Source of the DNA: an uncultured Maribacter sp. | GTDB lineage: Bacteria > Bacteroidota > Bacteroidia > Flavobacteriales > Flavobacteriaceae | Direction: 5' to 3' | DNA length: 64,000 bases | Assembly (NCBI RefSeq): GCF_947495965.1 | Contig: NZ_CANMBB010000001.1 | Span: forward strand, 833,728-897,727 | Part shown: positions 1-9,485 of the stretch, in pieces | Numbering within the stretch: the first letter of the stretch is position 1 | Layout of the letters: every line of letters starts with the position of its first letter | Notes under the pieces: model-generated | What the model was told of the DNA's origin: nothing | Databases searched by the model: none | The model's input: the letters and a program-made list of their open reading frames with translations, nothing else | Program-made: the position numbers and the translations under genes

Positions 1-347
1 GATAACAACGGAGCTTCTTTACCTGTTCTAGGGTTTACATACAAGTATAAATCTTTCATTGTCTCTGAGAAAGATTTTTTTGTGTTTTTATGTAAATTAG
101 ATACGGATATACGCGCAGCTAACTTTGCGTAATCTGGATGCGTTGTAGTCATTGTTGCAGCAATTTCTGCTGCTAAATTATCTAGTTCAGAAGTTGTTAC
201 TCCATCATACAAACCTTCAATTACTCGCATTGCCACCTTAAGTGGATCTACTAAAGCATTTAGTCCATAACAAAGCTTACGAACTCTTGCTGTAATTTTG
301 TCGAACATTATTAGTTCTTTTCTTCCGTCTCTTTTTACTACATACAT
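1..347 (-). CDS. nrdA: Ribonucleoside-diphosphate reductase alpha subunit, N-terminal part (cut by window edge)
   Basis: Reading the minus strand from an ATG at 347 gives an open frame of about 115 residues that runs off the window edge. It begins [11 protein letters not shown] and continues with a helical region ending near [11 protein letters not shown]. This is the ATP-cone allosteric domain at the start of class I ribonucleotide reductase large subunits, which reduce ribonucleotides to deoxyribonucleotides in the cytoplasm. The gene lies directly downstream of nrdB on the same strand with a 134-base gap, as in many Bacteroidetes, so the two are probably co-transcribed. The catalytic barrel is outside the window. 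Confidence 0.9.
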   Translation of the reverse strand, partial: MYVVKRDGRKELIMFDKITARVRKLCYGLNALVDPLKVAMRVIEGLYDGVTTSELDNLAAEIAATMTTTHPDYAKLAARISVSNLHKNTKKSFSETMKDLYLYVNPRTGKEAPLL

Positions 348-452
348 ATTGCTACAAGGGTTTAAATGGTTCGTTAAATATTAGGGTCAATTGGTCATTA
401 AACCAACCTAATTAGTTTTTACTGTAGGTTTTATAATTAAATAATGGGGTGT

Positions 453-476
453 AAAACAACAAATTAATGTTGTTTT
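453..476. other. Small hairpin between nrdB and nrdA
   Basis: AAAACAAC and GTTGTTTT form an 8-bp stem around an 8-base loop just after the nrdB stop codon. It has no long U tract on the minus strand. It could be a processing or mRNA-stability hairpin rather than a full terminator, which would set different nrdB and nrdA expression. That role is inference. Confidence 0.35.
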
Positions 477-481
477 ATGCA

Positions 482-1468
482 TCAGAAATCAGCGTCGAAA
501 CTAATTTTCTGAGAGTCTTCATCATCCTCTGTATTTAACACGCCAGCTTTTTGGTATTCTGAAACGCGTTTTTCAAAGAAATTAGTTTTTCCTTGTAAGG
601 AAATCATATCCATAAAATCAAACGGATTGGTAGAATTGTATACTTTATCGCATCCTAATTCTACTAATAAACGATCCGTAACAAATTCAAGATACTGGGT
701 CATTAACTTAGCATTCATTCCTATTAAACTAACAGGAAGAGATTCTGTTATAAACTCTCTTTCTATAGTAAGAGCATCTACTAAAATCTCTTTTATTCTT
801 TCTTTTGGGACTTTATTTACAATATGATGGTTGTGTAAATGAACAGCAAAATCACAGTGCATACCTTCATCTCTAGAAATTAATTCATTAGAGAAGGTTA
901 AACCAGGCATAAGGCCTCTCTTTTTTAACCAATATATAGAACAGAAAGAACCTGAAAAGAAAATACCTTCTACTGCTGCAAATGCAATTAAACGCTCTGC
1001 AAAACTTGGAGACTCTATCCACTTAAGAGCCCAATCGGCTTTTTTCTTAATTGCAGGAAAATTTTCTATTGCTTGAAAAAGTTTTGTTTTTTCCTTATCA
1101 TCCTTAACATACGTATCTATTAATAGAGAATATGTTTCTGAATGTATGTTTTCCATCATTATTTGGAAACCATAGAAAAATTTTGCTTCCGAATATTGTA
1201 CTTCATTCACAAAGTTTTCTGCTAAATTTTCATTTACTATACCGTCTGATGCAGCAAAAAATGCAAGAATATGTTTTATAAAATAACGCTCATCATTGCT
1301 TAACTTATTATTCCAATCCGTTAAGTCTTCATGCAAATCTATTTCTTCTGCCGTCCATATACATGCCTCTTGCTTTTTATACCAATCCCATAAATCATTA
1401 TGTTGAATTGGAAATATTACAAACCGATCTTTGTTTTCGGCTAAAATGGGCTCAATGGATACAGACAT
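482..1468 (-). CDS. nrdB: Ribonucleoside-diphosphate reductase beta subunit (R2)
   Basis: The 328-residue protein has the normal length for a class Ia small subunit, which carries the diiron-tyrosyl radical cofactor and passes the radical to NrdA. Iron-ligand motifs are visible: ENIHSETYS (E-x-x-H) near residue 107, AVEGIFFSG near 165, and [13 protein letters not shown] near 200. The start MSVSIEPI fits the family. It lies upstream of nrdA on the same strand. A weak promoter-like CATCTTTG lies about 60 bases upstream on the minus strand (1529-1536). No NrdR-type palindrome was recognised by eye. Confidence 0.95.
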   Translation of the reverse strand: MSVSIEPILAENKDRFVIFPIQHNDLWDWYKKQEACIWTAEEIDLHEDLTDWNNKLSNDERYFIKHILAFFAASDGIVNENLAENFVNEVQYSEAKFFYGFQIMMENIHSETYSLLIDTYVKDDKEKTKLFQAIENFPAIKKKADWALKWIESPSFAERLIAFAAVEGIFFSGSFCSIYWLKKRGLMPGLTFSNELISRDEGMHCDFAVHLHNHHIVNKVPKERIKEILVDALTIEREFITESLPVSLIGMNAKLMTQYLEFVTDRLLVELGCDKVYNSTNPFDFMDMISLQGKTNFFEKRVSEYQKAGVLNTEDDEDSQKISFDADF

Positions 1469-1680
1469 AATAATTTGTGCTTTTTATATTTTATACAACT
1501 AGGAAAAAAACCTTCCGCTACGGACTAACAAAGATGTAAAATTAACACCATATTTTAAGGGCTATTTAAGTAATATGGTTACAAAGTTTTTAACACACAA
1601 TGTTGAAATGTATGTTGACTAGTAATGTTTATTAGCCTTTACAAAGAATTGATTTTTGAAATAAAAATAGACTTAAAAAA

Positions 1681-1720
1681 ATAAACCAAAAAGTATAAAT
1701 TTTTATACTTTTTGGTTTAT
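1681..1720. repeat. Perfect 19-bp inverted repeat (hairpin)
   Basis: ATAAACCAAAAAGTATAAA is followed, after two bases, by its exact reverse complement. The stem is A+T-rich at its base and is preceded by A-runs on the plus strand. It could act as a bidirectional terminator, but neither flanking gene points into it: nrdB and the LytTR gene are transcribed away from it. Its role is therefore unclear. Confidence 0.6.
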
Positions 1721-2151
1721 TAAAATTGGACTCCTTATTAACGTAAAGACCTAACAACCAGTTATTACCAAAATACGGTTCCCCAATGCAACTAATGAAA
1801 GATAAATATTACAATTTAGCTGATTTAGGTAGTTCCCCCGAAACCTATTCTCAACAATATTCCAATTTCCAACTGGTTGGTTTTGGTTTTAATTATAATA
1901 ATACACTGTACAGCAAAATTTTAAAAAATGCTTAAGAACCGTAACTTTTAAATTGGTAATATATAGTTAAATAATATTATTATTTTTAATTAATAATATT
2001 TACAAAATTATAACATTTAAATTATCTTTTTAGACGGTTTTTCCTTCTATTTTAAAGAATTTCTGTTCTAATTTGTTTAATATCTATATAATGAAACCAT
2101 TTTAGATTATGCAAAAACTGCATTTTATCCTGAAGGATTACAACTATTTAC

Positions 2152-2280
2152 TTACTTTTTGAATTCAATTACCCCTAATACATTATTTTGTAAAGGTAAT
2201 TTCTTGTCATCATCATCAACTAAAGCTGCAAAAAGCAACAATGAAAGCAGAAAAACAAACATTAAAAGACACCTTTTCAT
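2152..2280 (-). CDS. Possible 42-residue secreted peptide, family unknown
   Basis: The frame opens with MKRCLLMFVFLLSLLLLFAAL, read from ATG at 2280: a charged N-terminus followed by a hydrophobic run. A very acidic DDDDKK segment and a short tail ending EFKK then precede the stop. It resembles a signal peptide followed by a tiny mature part. No family is recognised. A C-terminus lost by a stop mutation in a longer secreted protein would look the same. There is no operon partner. Only the signal-like composition argues for it. Confidence 0.3.
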   Translation of the reverse strand: MKRCLLMFVFLLSLLLFAALVDDDDKKLPLQNNVLGVIEFKK

Positions 2281-2540
2281 TTTAAAATATAATTACAATT
2301 ACTTACTCGGAGAACTTAAAAAGTTTATCAAATATATTTTAATAGGTATTATACAACTCTTGAAATGTATGAATGGTAATTAATTTTGTATATATGGGAA
2401 TAATAAAAAAAAGATATTTAACTTTTGTAGTTTATTACTGACCAACGTGTCCGTTTTAAGTATAAGAAATTCTTCTTTACCATTTACACTTAATTACAAA
2501 CCATTAATACATATTTATATAATAAATTAAACAATAATTA

Positions 2541-2548
2541 TATTTTTG
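2541..2548 (+). promoter_or_regulatory. Predicted -7 element of the LytTR regulator gene
   Basis: TATTTTTG matches the Bacteroidetes -7 consensus TAnnTTTG and would place the start of transcription about 25 bases before the ATG. No clear TTG lies at the usual -33 distance, so the promoter may need an activator. Confidence 0.4.
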
Positions 2549-2577
2549 GTTACCTTACATAAACGCAATATTTAACT

Positions 2578-3312
2578 ATGCTAAAAGCTGTAATTGTAGA
2601 CGATGAAATTAAAGCCTTACAAAGCTTATCTTGGGAGCTAACAAACTTTAGTAAAGAAATTAATGTAGTGGCTTCTTTTACCGATCCATTTAAAGCATTA
2701 AGTTATTTAGAAACAAACACTCCTGACTGTTTATTTTTAGATATAGAAATGCCAACCATGGATGGTTTTCAATTTATTCAAAAATTACAAAATAAAAACT
2801 TCCCTGTTGTAATTACTACCGCGTATAATCAATATGCAATAAAAGCTTTAAAAAATGAGGCTTTGGATTATTTACTAAAACCTATAGATACTGATGATTT
2901 AGAAGAAACAATTGTTAAAATAAAAAAATTTAATGCCAAAAACTTAACGGTAGATAAATTAGAAAAAATTCTTCTAAATTTTAATTCCTCTACAAATACT
3001 AAAAAAATTACTTTTAATACAGATGGCAAACTACTTTTCTTAGAAAGTAATGAAATTTTATATGCAGAATCTGACGGGAATTACAGCACCATTTTTTTAA
3101 CAGACGGTCAAAAAATAGTACTTACAAAAAAATTAAAAGAAGTTAATGAGTTACTACCCCCAGATACATTTTTTAGAATTCATAACTCCTACATTATTAA
3201 CCTAAATAAAATCAAAGAATTTTTAAAAACCGATGGGTATGTAATCTTAAATTCTAATCATAAAATACCTGTATCTAGACAAAAAAAATCTGATTTTCTA
3301 GATTTGTTATAA
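2578..3312 (+). CDS. LytTR-family response regulator
   Basis: This 244-residue cytoplasmic regulator has an N-terminal receiver domain (about 1-120) with the acidic pair at VDDE and the phospho-acceptor aspartate in CLFLDIEMP. The conserved lysine lies in LLKPIDTDD. A C-terminal LytTR DNA-binding domain follows (about 140-244), with ILYAESDGNY and FFRIHNSYIINLNKI. LytTR regulators bind direct repeats spaced by about two helical turns. It is followed after 20 bases by a membrane sensor kinase of the matching class, so the two form a two-component pair. The target genes are unknown. Confidence 0.93.
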   Translation: MLKAVIVDDEIKALQSLSWELTNFSKEINVVASFTDPFKALSYLETNTPDCLFLDIEMPTMDGFQFIQKLQNKNFPVVITTAYNQYAIKALKNEALDYLLKPIDTDDLEETIVKIKKFNAKNLTVDKLEKILLNFNSSTNTKKITFNTDGKLLFLESNEILYAESDGNYSTIFLTDGQKIVLTKKLKEVNELLPPDTFFRIHNSYIINLNKIKEFLKTDGYVILNSNHKIPVSRQKKSDFLDLL

Positions 3313-3332
3313 ACCTACAAAACCAATAACCC

Positions 3333-5264
3333 TTGCTACAGTCTAAACAAATTTTTATATTTTTCTTCCTTCTGTTTTATACTATTAGCAGTTATACACA
3401 AGAAGTATCTTCAGAATTTATTTCTTTAAGTGATAGTCTTATAAAAGCAGCGCCAAAAACCTATAAAGAGATAGATAAAATATTAAGACCTAAAAGAAAA
3501 GACACTGTACACATGCGTTATTTTGCAAATACTGCAGAAAGTAAAGGGTATTTTATAGGACAATCATATGCTCTAAATCAGTTAGGAAGAAGGTATAGGG
3601 CATATTCTCAATTTTCTAATGCAATTGCGTTACACAATAGCGCATTAGAAGCTGCAAATAAAGATGAAAATTTAGAATTTAAAGTATTTAGTCTAAATAT
3701 GCTTAGTGTTGTATACCGGAGAACAGATGCTATTAAAACAGCCTTAGACTATAGCCAAGAAGCCCTAGAATTAGCCGAAACAGTAAAAAACCCATCAGAT
3801 GGTTTAAAAAGGAGTATTAATGTTTCTTTAAATGGAATAGGTAATATTTACCAAACACTAGAGCAGTATGATTTAGCCATTAAACAATTTGAAAAATCTA
3901 TGCTTTTAGAAAAAGAATTGGGTAATGAGCTAGGTATTGCAATAAACCATCAAAACATTGGAGAATGCCAAGAGTCGCAATTAAATTTAAATGCGGCCTT
4001 AGAAAACTTTAAAACATCGCTTTATTATAACAAAAAAATAAATAACGCAATGGGCTTAATTATTTGCAAGAATAGCATAGCTCAAATAAATATAAAACAA
4101 GAAAAAATAAAAGAAGCTATTGCTATTTTAGAACCTACCTTAATTGATTCTAAATCCTTAGGAGATCAATATGTAACCTCTGCTGTTCATATAAATTTAG
4201 GAACCGCATTAATGCATATTAAAAATTATAAAGATGCAGAAAAGAATATGCTAACAGGTTTGCAATTGGCAAAGAAACATAACCTGCCTAGCGGTGTAAT
4301 TAAGGCAAACTTGAACTTGTCAGATTTATATAACAAACAAGGAAAGCATAAAAAGGCTTTAGAATATTATAAAGTAGCACAGGCTTTTGATGAAGAAATA
4401 ACAAACGATAGAAATTTACGCTATGTAAATGATATGATTATTAGGTATGATACCGAAAAGAAAAGCAGCCAAATTGAAGTACTAGCCAAGGAAAATGAAA
4501 TTGTAAAACTAAAATTAAGAAAAAACAAAACCACCTTACTAATTAGTGCTTTTGCACTAACGCTACTTGCTGGCATTTTCTTTATACTTTATAGGCAATA
4601 CCAATTAAAAAATGAGAAAAAACTTCTTACCCTAGAACAAACTATGTTAAGAAGCCAAATGAACCCTCATTTTCTTTTTAACTCCTTAAATTCTATTAAA
4701 CTATATATTATAAATAATGAGAAAAAGAATGCGGTACACTATTTAAACAAGTTTTCTAAACTGGTTCGTAAAATATTAGAAGCATCTTCATTAAAAGAAA
4801 TTCCTTTAGCAGAAGAGTTAGAAACAGTAGACTTATATATGAATATTGAAAATATTAGGTTTTCTAATGAGATTAATTTTAACATTTCTATTGCTGAGGA
4901 TATTGATACACATACCATAAAAATACCGTCGTTAATATTACAACCTTTCTTAGAAAATGCACTTTGGCACGGACTTTCTTCTAAGGAAGGAGAAAAAAAA
5001 ATACAGTTAAATGTTCGTAAATGTAATGAAGGTTTTATACACATAGAAATTACAGACAATGGAGTTGGAAGAGCAGTTGCCGAAAAAATTAAAAAGAATA
5101 AGGTTCTTAAAAGAAAATCTATTGGGATAGATATAACCAAAGAAAGATTAACAAATTTCTCTAGAGAATATCAAAACTCATTTAGTCTTGACATTATAGA
5201 TTTATATGATGAAAATAAAAATTCTTCTGGAACTCAAGTAATATTACACATACCTACTTTCTAG
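3333..5264 (+). CDS. TPR-containing membrane sensor histidine kinase (LytS/YehU type)
   Basis: The 643-residue kinase starts at a TTG, 20 bases after the regulator gene. An N-terminal signal or anchor segment (about 5-22) leads into several tetratricopeptide repeats (about 70-380) predicted to be periplasmic. One membrane span follows near 399-420. The cytoplasmic part has the PF06580 histidine box QMNPHFLFNSLNSIK (about 442) and an ATPase domain with ILQPFLENALWHG and DNGVGRA. This layout is common for Bacteroidetes partners of LytTR regulators; the TPR region would sense a protein or envelope signal. Its end overlaps the convergent DUF3109 gene by 11 bases. Confidence 0.92.
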   Translation: MLQSKQIFIFFFLLFYTISSYTQEVSSEFISLSDSLIKAAPKTYKEIDKILRPKRKDTVHMRYFANTAESKGYFIGQSYALNQLGRRYRAYSQFSNAIALHNSALEAANKDENLEFKVFSLNMLSVVYRRTDAIKTALDYSQEALELAETVKNPSDGLKRSINVSLNGIGNIYQTLEQYDLAIKQFEKSMLLEKELGNELGIAINHQNIGECQESQLNLNAALENFKTSLYYNKKINNAMGLIICKNSIAQINIKQEKIKEAIAILEPTLIDSKSLGDQYVTSAVHINLGTALMHIKNYKDAEKNMLTGLQLAKKHNLPSGVIKANLNLSDLYNKQGKHKKALEYYKVAQAFDEEITNDRNLRYVNDMIIRYDTEKKSSQIEVLAKENEIVKLKLRKNKTTLLISAFALTLLAGIFFILYRQYQLKNEKKLLTLEQTMLRSQMNPHFLFNSLNSIKLYIINNEKKNAVHYLNKFSKLVRKILEASSLKEIPLAEELETVDLYMNIENIRFSNEINFNISIAEDIDTHTIKIPSLILQPFLENALWHGLSSKEGEKKIQLNVRKCNEGFIHIEITDNGVGRAVAEKIKKNKVLKRKSIGIDITKERLTNFSREYQNSFSLDIIDLYDENKNSSGTQVILHIPTF

Positions 5265-5826
5265 TATGTTCTTTTGCTACCTCTTCTAGCTCTGCATACC
5301 ATGCTTCTCCAAATTTACGTACTAAAGACTCTTTTACAAATTTATAAATTGGCACTTTTAATTCGTCTCCAAAAGCGCAAGCAGGGTCACAAATTTCCCA
5401 TTTATGATAGTTTACAGCTGTTAGTTCTGTATACTCTTTTACTCTAACTGGATATAAATGACAGGATACCGGTTTTTTCCAATCTATAACACCATCATTA
5501 TACGCCTCTTCAATACCACATTTAGCAATCTTTTTATCGTCAAAAATTACGTATGCGCATTCACTTCCATTTACTAGAGGGGTTTCCCATTCGCCATCTT
5601 CCCCTTTTATAAAAGCCCCTTGTTTTTCTATTTCTATAACACCTTCAGAGCGTAAATAAGGTTTTACTTTGCTATAAATATCCACCATTATTTCGGTCTC
5701 ATTATCTGCAATGGGAGCTCCTGCCTCACCATCAATACAACATTGTCCTTTGCAGGCATTAAGATTGCAAACAAAATCGTTCTCTATTATCTCTTCAGAT
5801 ACTATGGTTTTACCTATTTGAAACAT
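5254..5826 (-). CDS. DUF3109 cysteine-rich protein (YkgJ-like)
   Basis: This 190-residue protein has many ordered cysteines: CNLNACKGQCC near 21, then CAYVIF, KCGIEEAY, SCHLYPVR and EICDPACAFG. The pattern is that of DUF3109/YkgJ-type proteins, thought to bind a metal or an Fe-S cluster. The biochemical role is not established. The start at 5826 gives MFQIGKTIV, as is usual for the family. It is tail-to-tail with the sensor kinase gene, overlapping it by 11 bases. Confidence 0.88.
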   Translation of the reverse strand: MFQIGKTIVSEEIIENDFVCNLNACKGQCCIDGEAGAPIADNETEIMVDIYSKVKPYLRSEGVIEIEKQGAFIKGEDGEWETPLVNGSECAYVIFDDKKIAKCGIEEAYNDGVIDWKKPVSCHLYPVRVKEYTELTAVNYHKWEICDPACAFGDELKVPIYKFVKESLVRKFGEAWYAELEEVAKEHTRK

Positions 5827-5912
5827 ACAATTTAATAAAGTGCCAAGATACGTTTTCTTATAAATTCTTTTAGTTTATTTAAGACTTAACATCTAGAATT
5901 TGATAATAAACG

Positions 5913-5920
5913 TACATTTG
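5913..5920 (+). promoter_or_regulatory. Predicted -7 element for the marC-like gene
   Basis: TACATTTG fits TAnnTTTG. It lies downstream of an in-frame TTG at 5900 and upstream of the ATG at 5939, which favours the ATG as the true start. The TTG before it is only 10 bases away, so the -33 element is poor. Confidence 0.45.
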
Positions 5921-5938
5921 ACCAAATATTTTTATGAT

Positions 5939-6517
5939 ATGACTTTTAATTTTGATTTTAGAGAAATTGTTACTTCTGGCATGATTCTTTTTGCAGTAAT
6001 AGATATCATTGGGAGTATTCCTATTATAATTGGATTACGTAATAAGGTTGGGCATATACAATCCGAAAAAGCGTCTATTGTTGCCACTTTAATTATGATT
6101 GCTTTTCTTTTTATTGGAGAAGAAATATTAAACTTAATTGGTATAGATGTAAACTCCTTTGCTGTAGCTGGGTCTTTTATATTATTTTTCTTAGCCATAG
6201 AAATGATACTAGGTATAAGTCTTTATAAAGATGATGCGCCAGAAAGTGCTTCTATTGTTCCTATTGCATTCCCGTTAATTGCTGGTGCTGGTACTATGAC
6301 ATCTTTACTTTCTTTACGAGCAGAGTTTCATGTAGAAAATATTATTATAGCCATTTTCATAAATATTATATTTGTATACATTGTTTTAAAATCGTCTAAA
6401 CGTATAGAACATATTTTAGGCAGTAATGGTATTAATGTAATTAGAAAAGTATTTGGTGTAATTTTACTGGCTATTGCGGTTAAGTTATTTGCAGCTAATA
6501 TTAACCAGTTATTTTAA
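5939..6517 (+). CDS. MarC-family inner-membrane protein
   Basis: The 192-residue protein has about six hydrophobic segments. It carries the family pattern FAVIDIIGSIPIIIGLRNK near the N-terminus and AFPLIAGAGTMTSLLSL in the middle. MarC proteins are integral membrane proteins of unknown substrate; the name comes from a disputed link to multiple antibiotic resistance. The open frame extends upstream to a TTG at 5900. I chose the ATG at 5939 (MTFNFDFREI) because it matches the usual start and because a promoter -7 box lies between the two. A small membrane protein follows after 11 bases and is probably co-transcribed. Confidence 0.85.
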   Translation: MTFNFDFREIVTSGMILFAVIDIIGSIPIIIGLRNKVGHIQSEKASIVATLIMIAFLFIGEEILNLIGIDVNSFAVAGSFILFFLAIEMILGISLYKDDAPESASIVPIAFPLIAGAGTMTSLLSLRAEFHVENIIIAIFINIIFVYIVLKSSKRIEHILGSNGINVIRKVFGVILLAIAVKLFAANINQLF

Positions 6518-6528
6518 AAAAAGTAAAA

Positions 6529-6732
6529 ATGAACAAGACCTTATCTATAGTTTTAATTGTTTTAGCAATTGCACTTATTGCATATAATGTAACTTTAATA
6601 GATTTTAATAATGTGTTTGAAGGAAATAGTATTATTGCACTAATAGGTATTATGGCCGCTCTAATTGCCATACTATTAATTTTAGTTTTTAACACTAGTA
6701 AAAAAATACAAAAGAAGATAAACGAAGGTTAA
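6529..6732 (+). CDS. Small two-span membrane protein, function unknown
   Basis: The 67-residue protein has two hydrophobic segments (about 4-24 and 36-55) and a basic tail, SKKIQKKINEG. Small proteins of this shape are common in Flavobacteriaceae, but no function is recognised. It follows the MarC gene closely on the same strand. Its stop overlaps the end of the convergent protease gene by 4 bases. Confidence 0.7.
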   Translation: MNKTLSIVLIVLAIALIAYNVTLIDFNNVFEGNSIIALIGIMAALIAILLILVFNTSKKIQKKINEG

Positions 6733-8360
6733 TTACCCTCCTTATCATTTACCTCAACCTCTGTTTCTTGTAATAAGGCAGGACTGTCTAAATCTAATAC
6801 TTTAAGCAACATAGCATCTTTCGTGCTTTTAATTTTAGCGTAAATATTAGCATTGTATAATTGTTCTGCTAACGCAGCCTTTAAATACAATTTTACACTA
6901 TCCTCAAAATCATAAAAATTCATTTTTAGATTTCTAGCCATAGCGTACTCTACAAAATTTTCAAAAAGTATATCATCTACTTTGTAGTCCCTAATAAATT
7001 CCTGTTGGGTATAGTCTTCATACCTTTTACGATCCTCATCTAAATGCTCAAAAACAAAATAGGATAGTATGCCGTAACTATCCATACTTTTTAAAGCTTC
7101 CTCCTCATTAGTTCCTATTGGCACAAAAATATCTGGAATTATACCGCCACCTCCATAAACTATTTTCCCTTTAGGGGTCTTAAATTTTAGAGAATCGGCT
7201 ACTTTTATACTATCTGCAGACATTAATTCCCCATTACTATAACGTTCTGTAAACTTTTTATAATAATCTTTATTTCCGTTTTTATACGTTTTTTGAATAC
7301 TTCTACCAGTGGGTGTGTAGTATCTAGAAACGGTTAGCCTAACAGCAGAACCATCTCCTAATTCCATTTCTCTTTGTACTAATCCCTTTCCAAAAGACCT
7401 TCTTCCTACTATAGTTCCAATATCATTATCTTGTAATGCGCCTGCAATAATTTCACTTGCAGATGCGGAGCGTTCATTAATTAATACATACACCGGTTTA
7501 TCTTCAAACTCTCCTTTTTCAGAAGCAAAAATCTTATCTATTTTTCCTTTCTTATTTTTTGTAAATAAAATAAGCTTGCCGTCTTTTAAAAATTCATCTG
7601 CCATTTCTTCGGCAACACCTAAATAACCCCCTGGGTTATCTCTTAAATCTAACGTAAGCTTTTTAGCCCCTTGTTTTGTTAAATCCTTTAAAGCAGCTTC
7701 AAATTCTTTATATGTAGTTTCTGCAAAACGATTAACTTTTATATAGCCCATATCATCTGTAAGCATATAATACGCCTCTACACTTTTAATAGGGACTAAA
7801 TCTCTTTTAATTTTAACATCAAAAACTTTATTTTCTTCTTTTCTGTAAACTTTTAAATTTACAATAGTTCCTTTTTTCCCTTTCAGTTTTTCTACAATGG
7901 TGCCACTTCCTAGGTTTTTTCCATAAAGTGTATCCAAATCTGCCATTAATATTCTATCTCCCGCTTTTATTCCTTTTTTAAAGCTAGGGCCATTATCTAT
8001 AGTTCGTATTACAGAAATTGTGTCTTTATAGGCATAAAAGTTAATGCCAATACCAACAAAATCTCCTTTCATGTTATCTGCAACACGACTCATTTCTTTT
8101 TTAGGAATGTATACAGAATGTGGGTCTAACTTTTCTAAAATATTATTTACGGTAATATCTACGATACTATCTGTGTTAATATCATCTACATATTCATAAT
8201 CTATATAGTCTATTAACCTATTTAATTTGTCTTTTTTAGAATTTGTGGTAAAAAGACGTTCTGGAGAGTCGTTAAAATTAAGTTTACCACCAAGAAAAAT
8301 TCCTATTGCTAAGGCAGCTGCAATAATAGTTGGCCATAAATAGGTATTTATACGTTTCAT
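6729..8360 (-). CDS. S41-family C-terminal processing protease (CtpA-like)
   Basis: The 543-residue protease has an N-terminal membrane anchor or signal (about 8-24). A PDZ domain follows (about 90-180), including the GIKAGDRI segment. The S41 catalytic domain contains ERSASASEIIAG with the catalytic serine (about 302) and GRRSFGKGLVQ with the lysine (about 327). Such proteases cut the C-termini of envelope proteins in the periplasm. The last 150 residues are helical and typical of Bacteroidetes members. The dCMP deaminase gene ends 10 bases upstream of its start on the same strand, suggesting an operon. Confidence 0.93.
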   Translation of the reverse strand: MKRINTYLWPTIIAAALAIGIFLGGKLNFNDSPERLFTTNSKKDKLNRLIDYIDYEYVDDINTDSIVDITVNNILEKLDPHSVYIPKKEMSRVADNMKGDFVGIGINFYAYKDTISVIRTIDNGPSFKKGIKAGDRILMADLDTLYGKNLGSGTIVEKLKGKKGTIVNLKVYRKEENKVFDVKIKRDLVPIKSVEAYYMLTDDMGYIKVNRFAETTYKEFEAALKDLTKQGAKKLTLDLRDNPGGYLGVAEEMADEFLKDGKLILFTKNKKGKIDKIFASEKGEFEDKPVYVLINERSASASEIIAGALQDNDIGTIVGRRSFGKGLVQREMELGDGSAVRLTVSRYYTPTGRSIQKTYKNGNKDYYKKFTERYSNGELMSADSIKVADSLKFKTPKGKIVYGGGGIIPDIFVPIGTNEEEALKSMDSYGILSYFVFEHLDEDRKRYEDYTQQEFIRDYKVDDILFENFVEYAMARNLKMNFYDFEDSVKLYLKAALAEQLYNANIYAKIKSTKDAMLLKVLDLDSPALLQETEVEVNDKEGN

Positions 8361-8370
8361 TATTTTTTTC

Positions 8371-8802
8371 TTAGTTAGAAATTTCTGGCATATGCACTAA
8401 TTCTACCCCTGCTTTTTCTAAAAATTTAAGACCAGAATCATCTTTATATGCATTTTGGTATACAACACGTTTTATCCCAGATTGATGGATTAATTTACTA
8501 CATTCTCTACAAGGAGATAGCGTTATATATAATGTAGCTCCATTGCAAGATTGTGTAGAAGAGGCTACTTTAGATATTGCATTTGCTTCTGCATGTAAAA
8601 CATACCATTTGGTATAGCCTTCTTCATCTTCGCAAACATTGTCAAACCCTGTTGGTGTTCCGTTATAACCGTCAGAAATTATCATTCTATCCTTAACAAT
8701 AATTGCTCCTACTTTTTTACGCTCGCAATTAGATAATAAACCCCATTCTTTTGCCATACGCAAATAGGCCTTATCATATTTCTCTTGTTTTGTCTTAATC
8801 AT
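8371..8802 (-). CDS. dCMP deaminase family protein
   Basis: This 143-residue cytoplasmic zinc enzyme has the deaminase signature HAEANAIS (about 73) and PCRECSKLI (about 99), which supply the zinc ligands and the catalytic glutamate. The early VGAIIVKDRMIISDGYNGTP fits the dCMP/ComEB subfamily, which converts dCMP to dUMP for thymidylate synthesis. It is upstream of the protease gene on the same strand. A related cytidine-type substrate cannot be excluded from sequence alone. Confidence 0.9.
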   Translation of the reverse strand: MIKTKQEKYDKAYLRMAKEWGLLSNCERKKVGAIIVKDRMIISDGYNGTPTGFDNVCEDEEGYTKWYVLHAEANAISKVASSTQSCNGATLYITLSPCRECSKLIHQSGIKRVVYQNAYKDDSGLKFLEKAGVELVHMPEISN

Positions 8803-8891
8803 TTAAAACTTCTTATTCTTATCTAGGTAAAACACTAAGATACCTGCTTTATAAAACAACAACAGCCTATTATAGTTAAATTTAACAAACC

Positions 8892-9476
8892 TTACCAAGG
8901 AAAAGTGTTTATTAACATTGGTACTGTAATTAATAATATTATGATAGAACCTACAACTACAAAATTTTGTTGTTTTACTTTTAGTTTGTCCTGTATAATT
9001 AAAGCTATTAACAAAACTGTTATTACTATAATTAACTGCGAAAGCTCTATTCCTAATGCAAAACCTAATAAAGGAGATACTTTTTCTTCTTCTCCAGATA
9101 ATAACATTTTAAAATAGTTAGAGAAACCAAAACCGTGTATTAAACCAAAAAAAGCAGTTGCAATTAAGTGCAATAATATGCTCTGTTCCTTTTTAATAGT
9201 ATTGGTGTAGAATATATTAAAAACTGCTGTTATAAAAATAGTAACAGGTATTAGAAACTCTATAAAACTGACATCAAAAACAACAATTTCATATACAGAA
9301 AGAACTAATGATGTACAATGCGCAACGGTAAAAATAGTAGCTAATAACAAAACATTTTTCCAATTTTTAAAGGTAAAAGGAAGTGCTAAAGCAGCTAAAA
9401 AAAGAATATGATCATACGCAGAAAAATCTAACACATGCTCTAAACCCAACTTTGTGTAAAACAAAAATTCTTGCAT
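8892..9476 (-). CDS. HupE/UreJ-like membrane protein
   Basis: The 194-residue protein is almost entirely hydrophobic, with about six spans. Motifs such as GLEHVLDFSAYDHILFLAAL near the N-terminus and FGLIHGFGFSNYF in the middle place histidines in or beside membrane helices. This is the pattern of HupE/UreJ-type proteins linked to nickel or cobalt uptake. No hydrogenase or urease gene is in the window, so the cargo is uncertain. The DnaJ/TerB gene ends 9 bases upstream on the same strand, suggesting co-transcription. Confidence 0.8.
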   Translation of the reverse strand: MQEFLFYTKLGLEHVLDFSAYDHILFLAALALPFTFKNWKNVLLLATIFTVAHCTSLVLSVYEIVVFDVSFIEFLIPVTIFITAVFNIFYTNTIKKEQSILLHLIATAFFGLIHGFGFSNYFKMLLSGEEEKVSPLLGFALGIELSQLIIVITVLLIALIIQDKLKVKQQNFVVVGSIIILLITVPMLINTFPW

Positions 9477-9485
9477 AAGTTTTCT

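Larger units (their letters stand above)
1469..2577. other. Gene-poor intergenic stretch, about 1.1 kb
   Basis: This stretch lies between the divergent nrdB and LytTR regulator genes. It holds one strong hairpin (1681-1720), a short minus-strand ORF with a signal-like N-terminus (2152-2280), a weak 49-codon plus-strand ORF (1786-1935) with no recognisable family, and the promoter of the LytTR gene. The rest is AT-rich with scattered stops in all frames. Nothing in it looks like a decayed copy of a gene I recognise. Confidence 0.6.

Noticed and set aside
1786-1935. 49-codon plus-strand ORF starting MQLMKDKYYNLADLG
   Set aside because: It looks protein-like in places but has no promoter, partner or recognisable family. 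It is too short to support from sequence alone.
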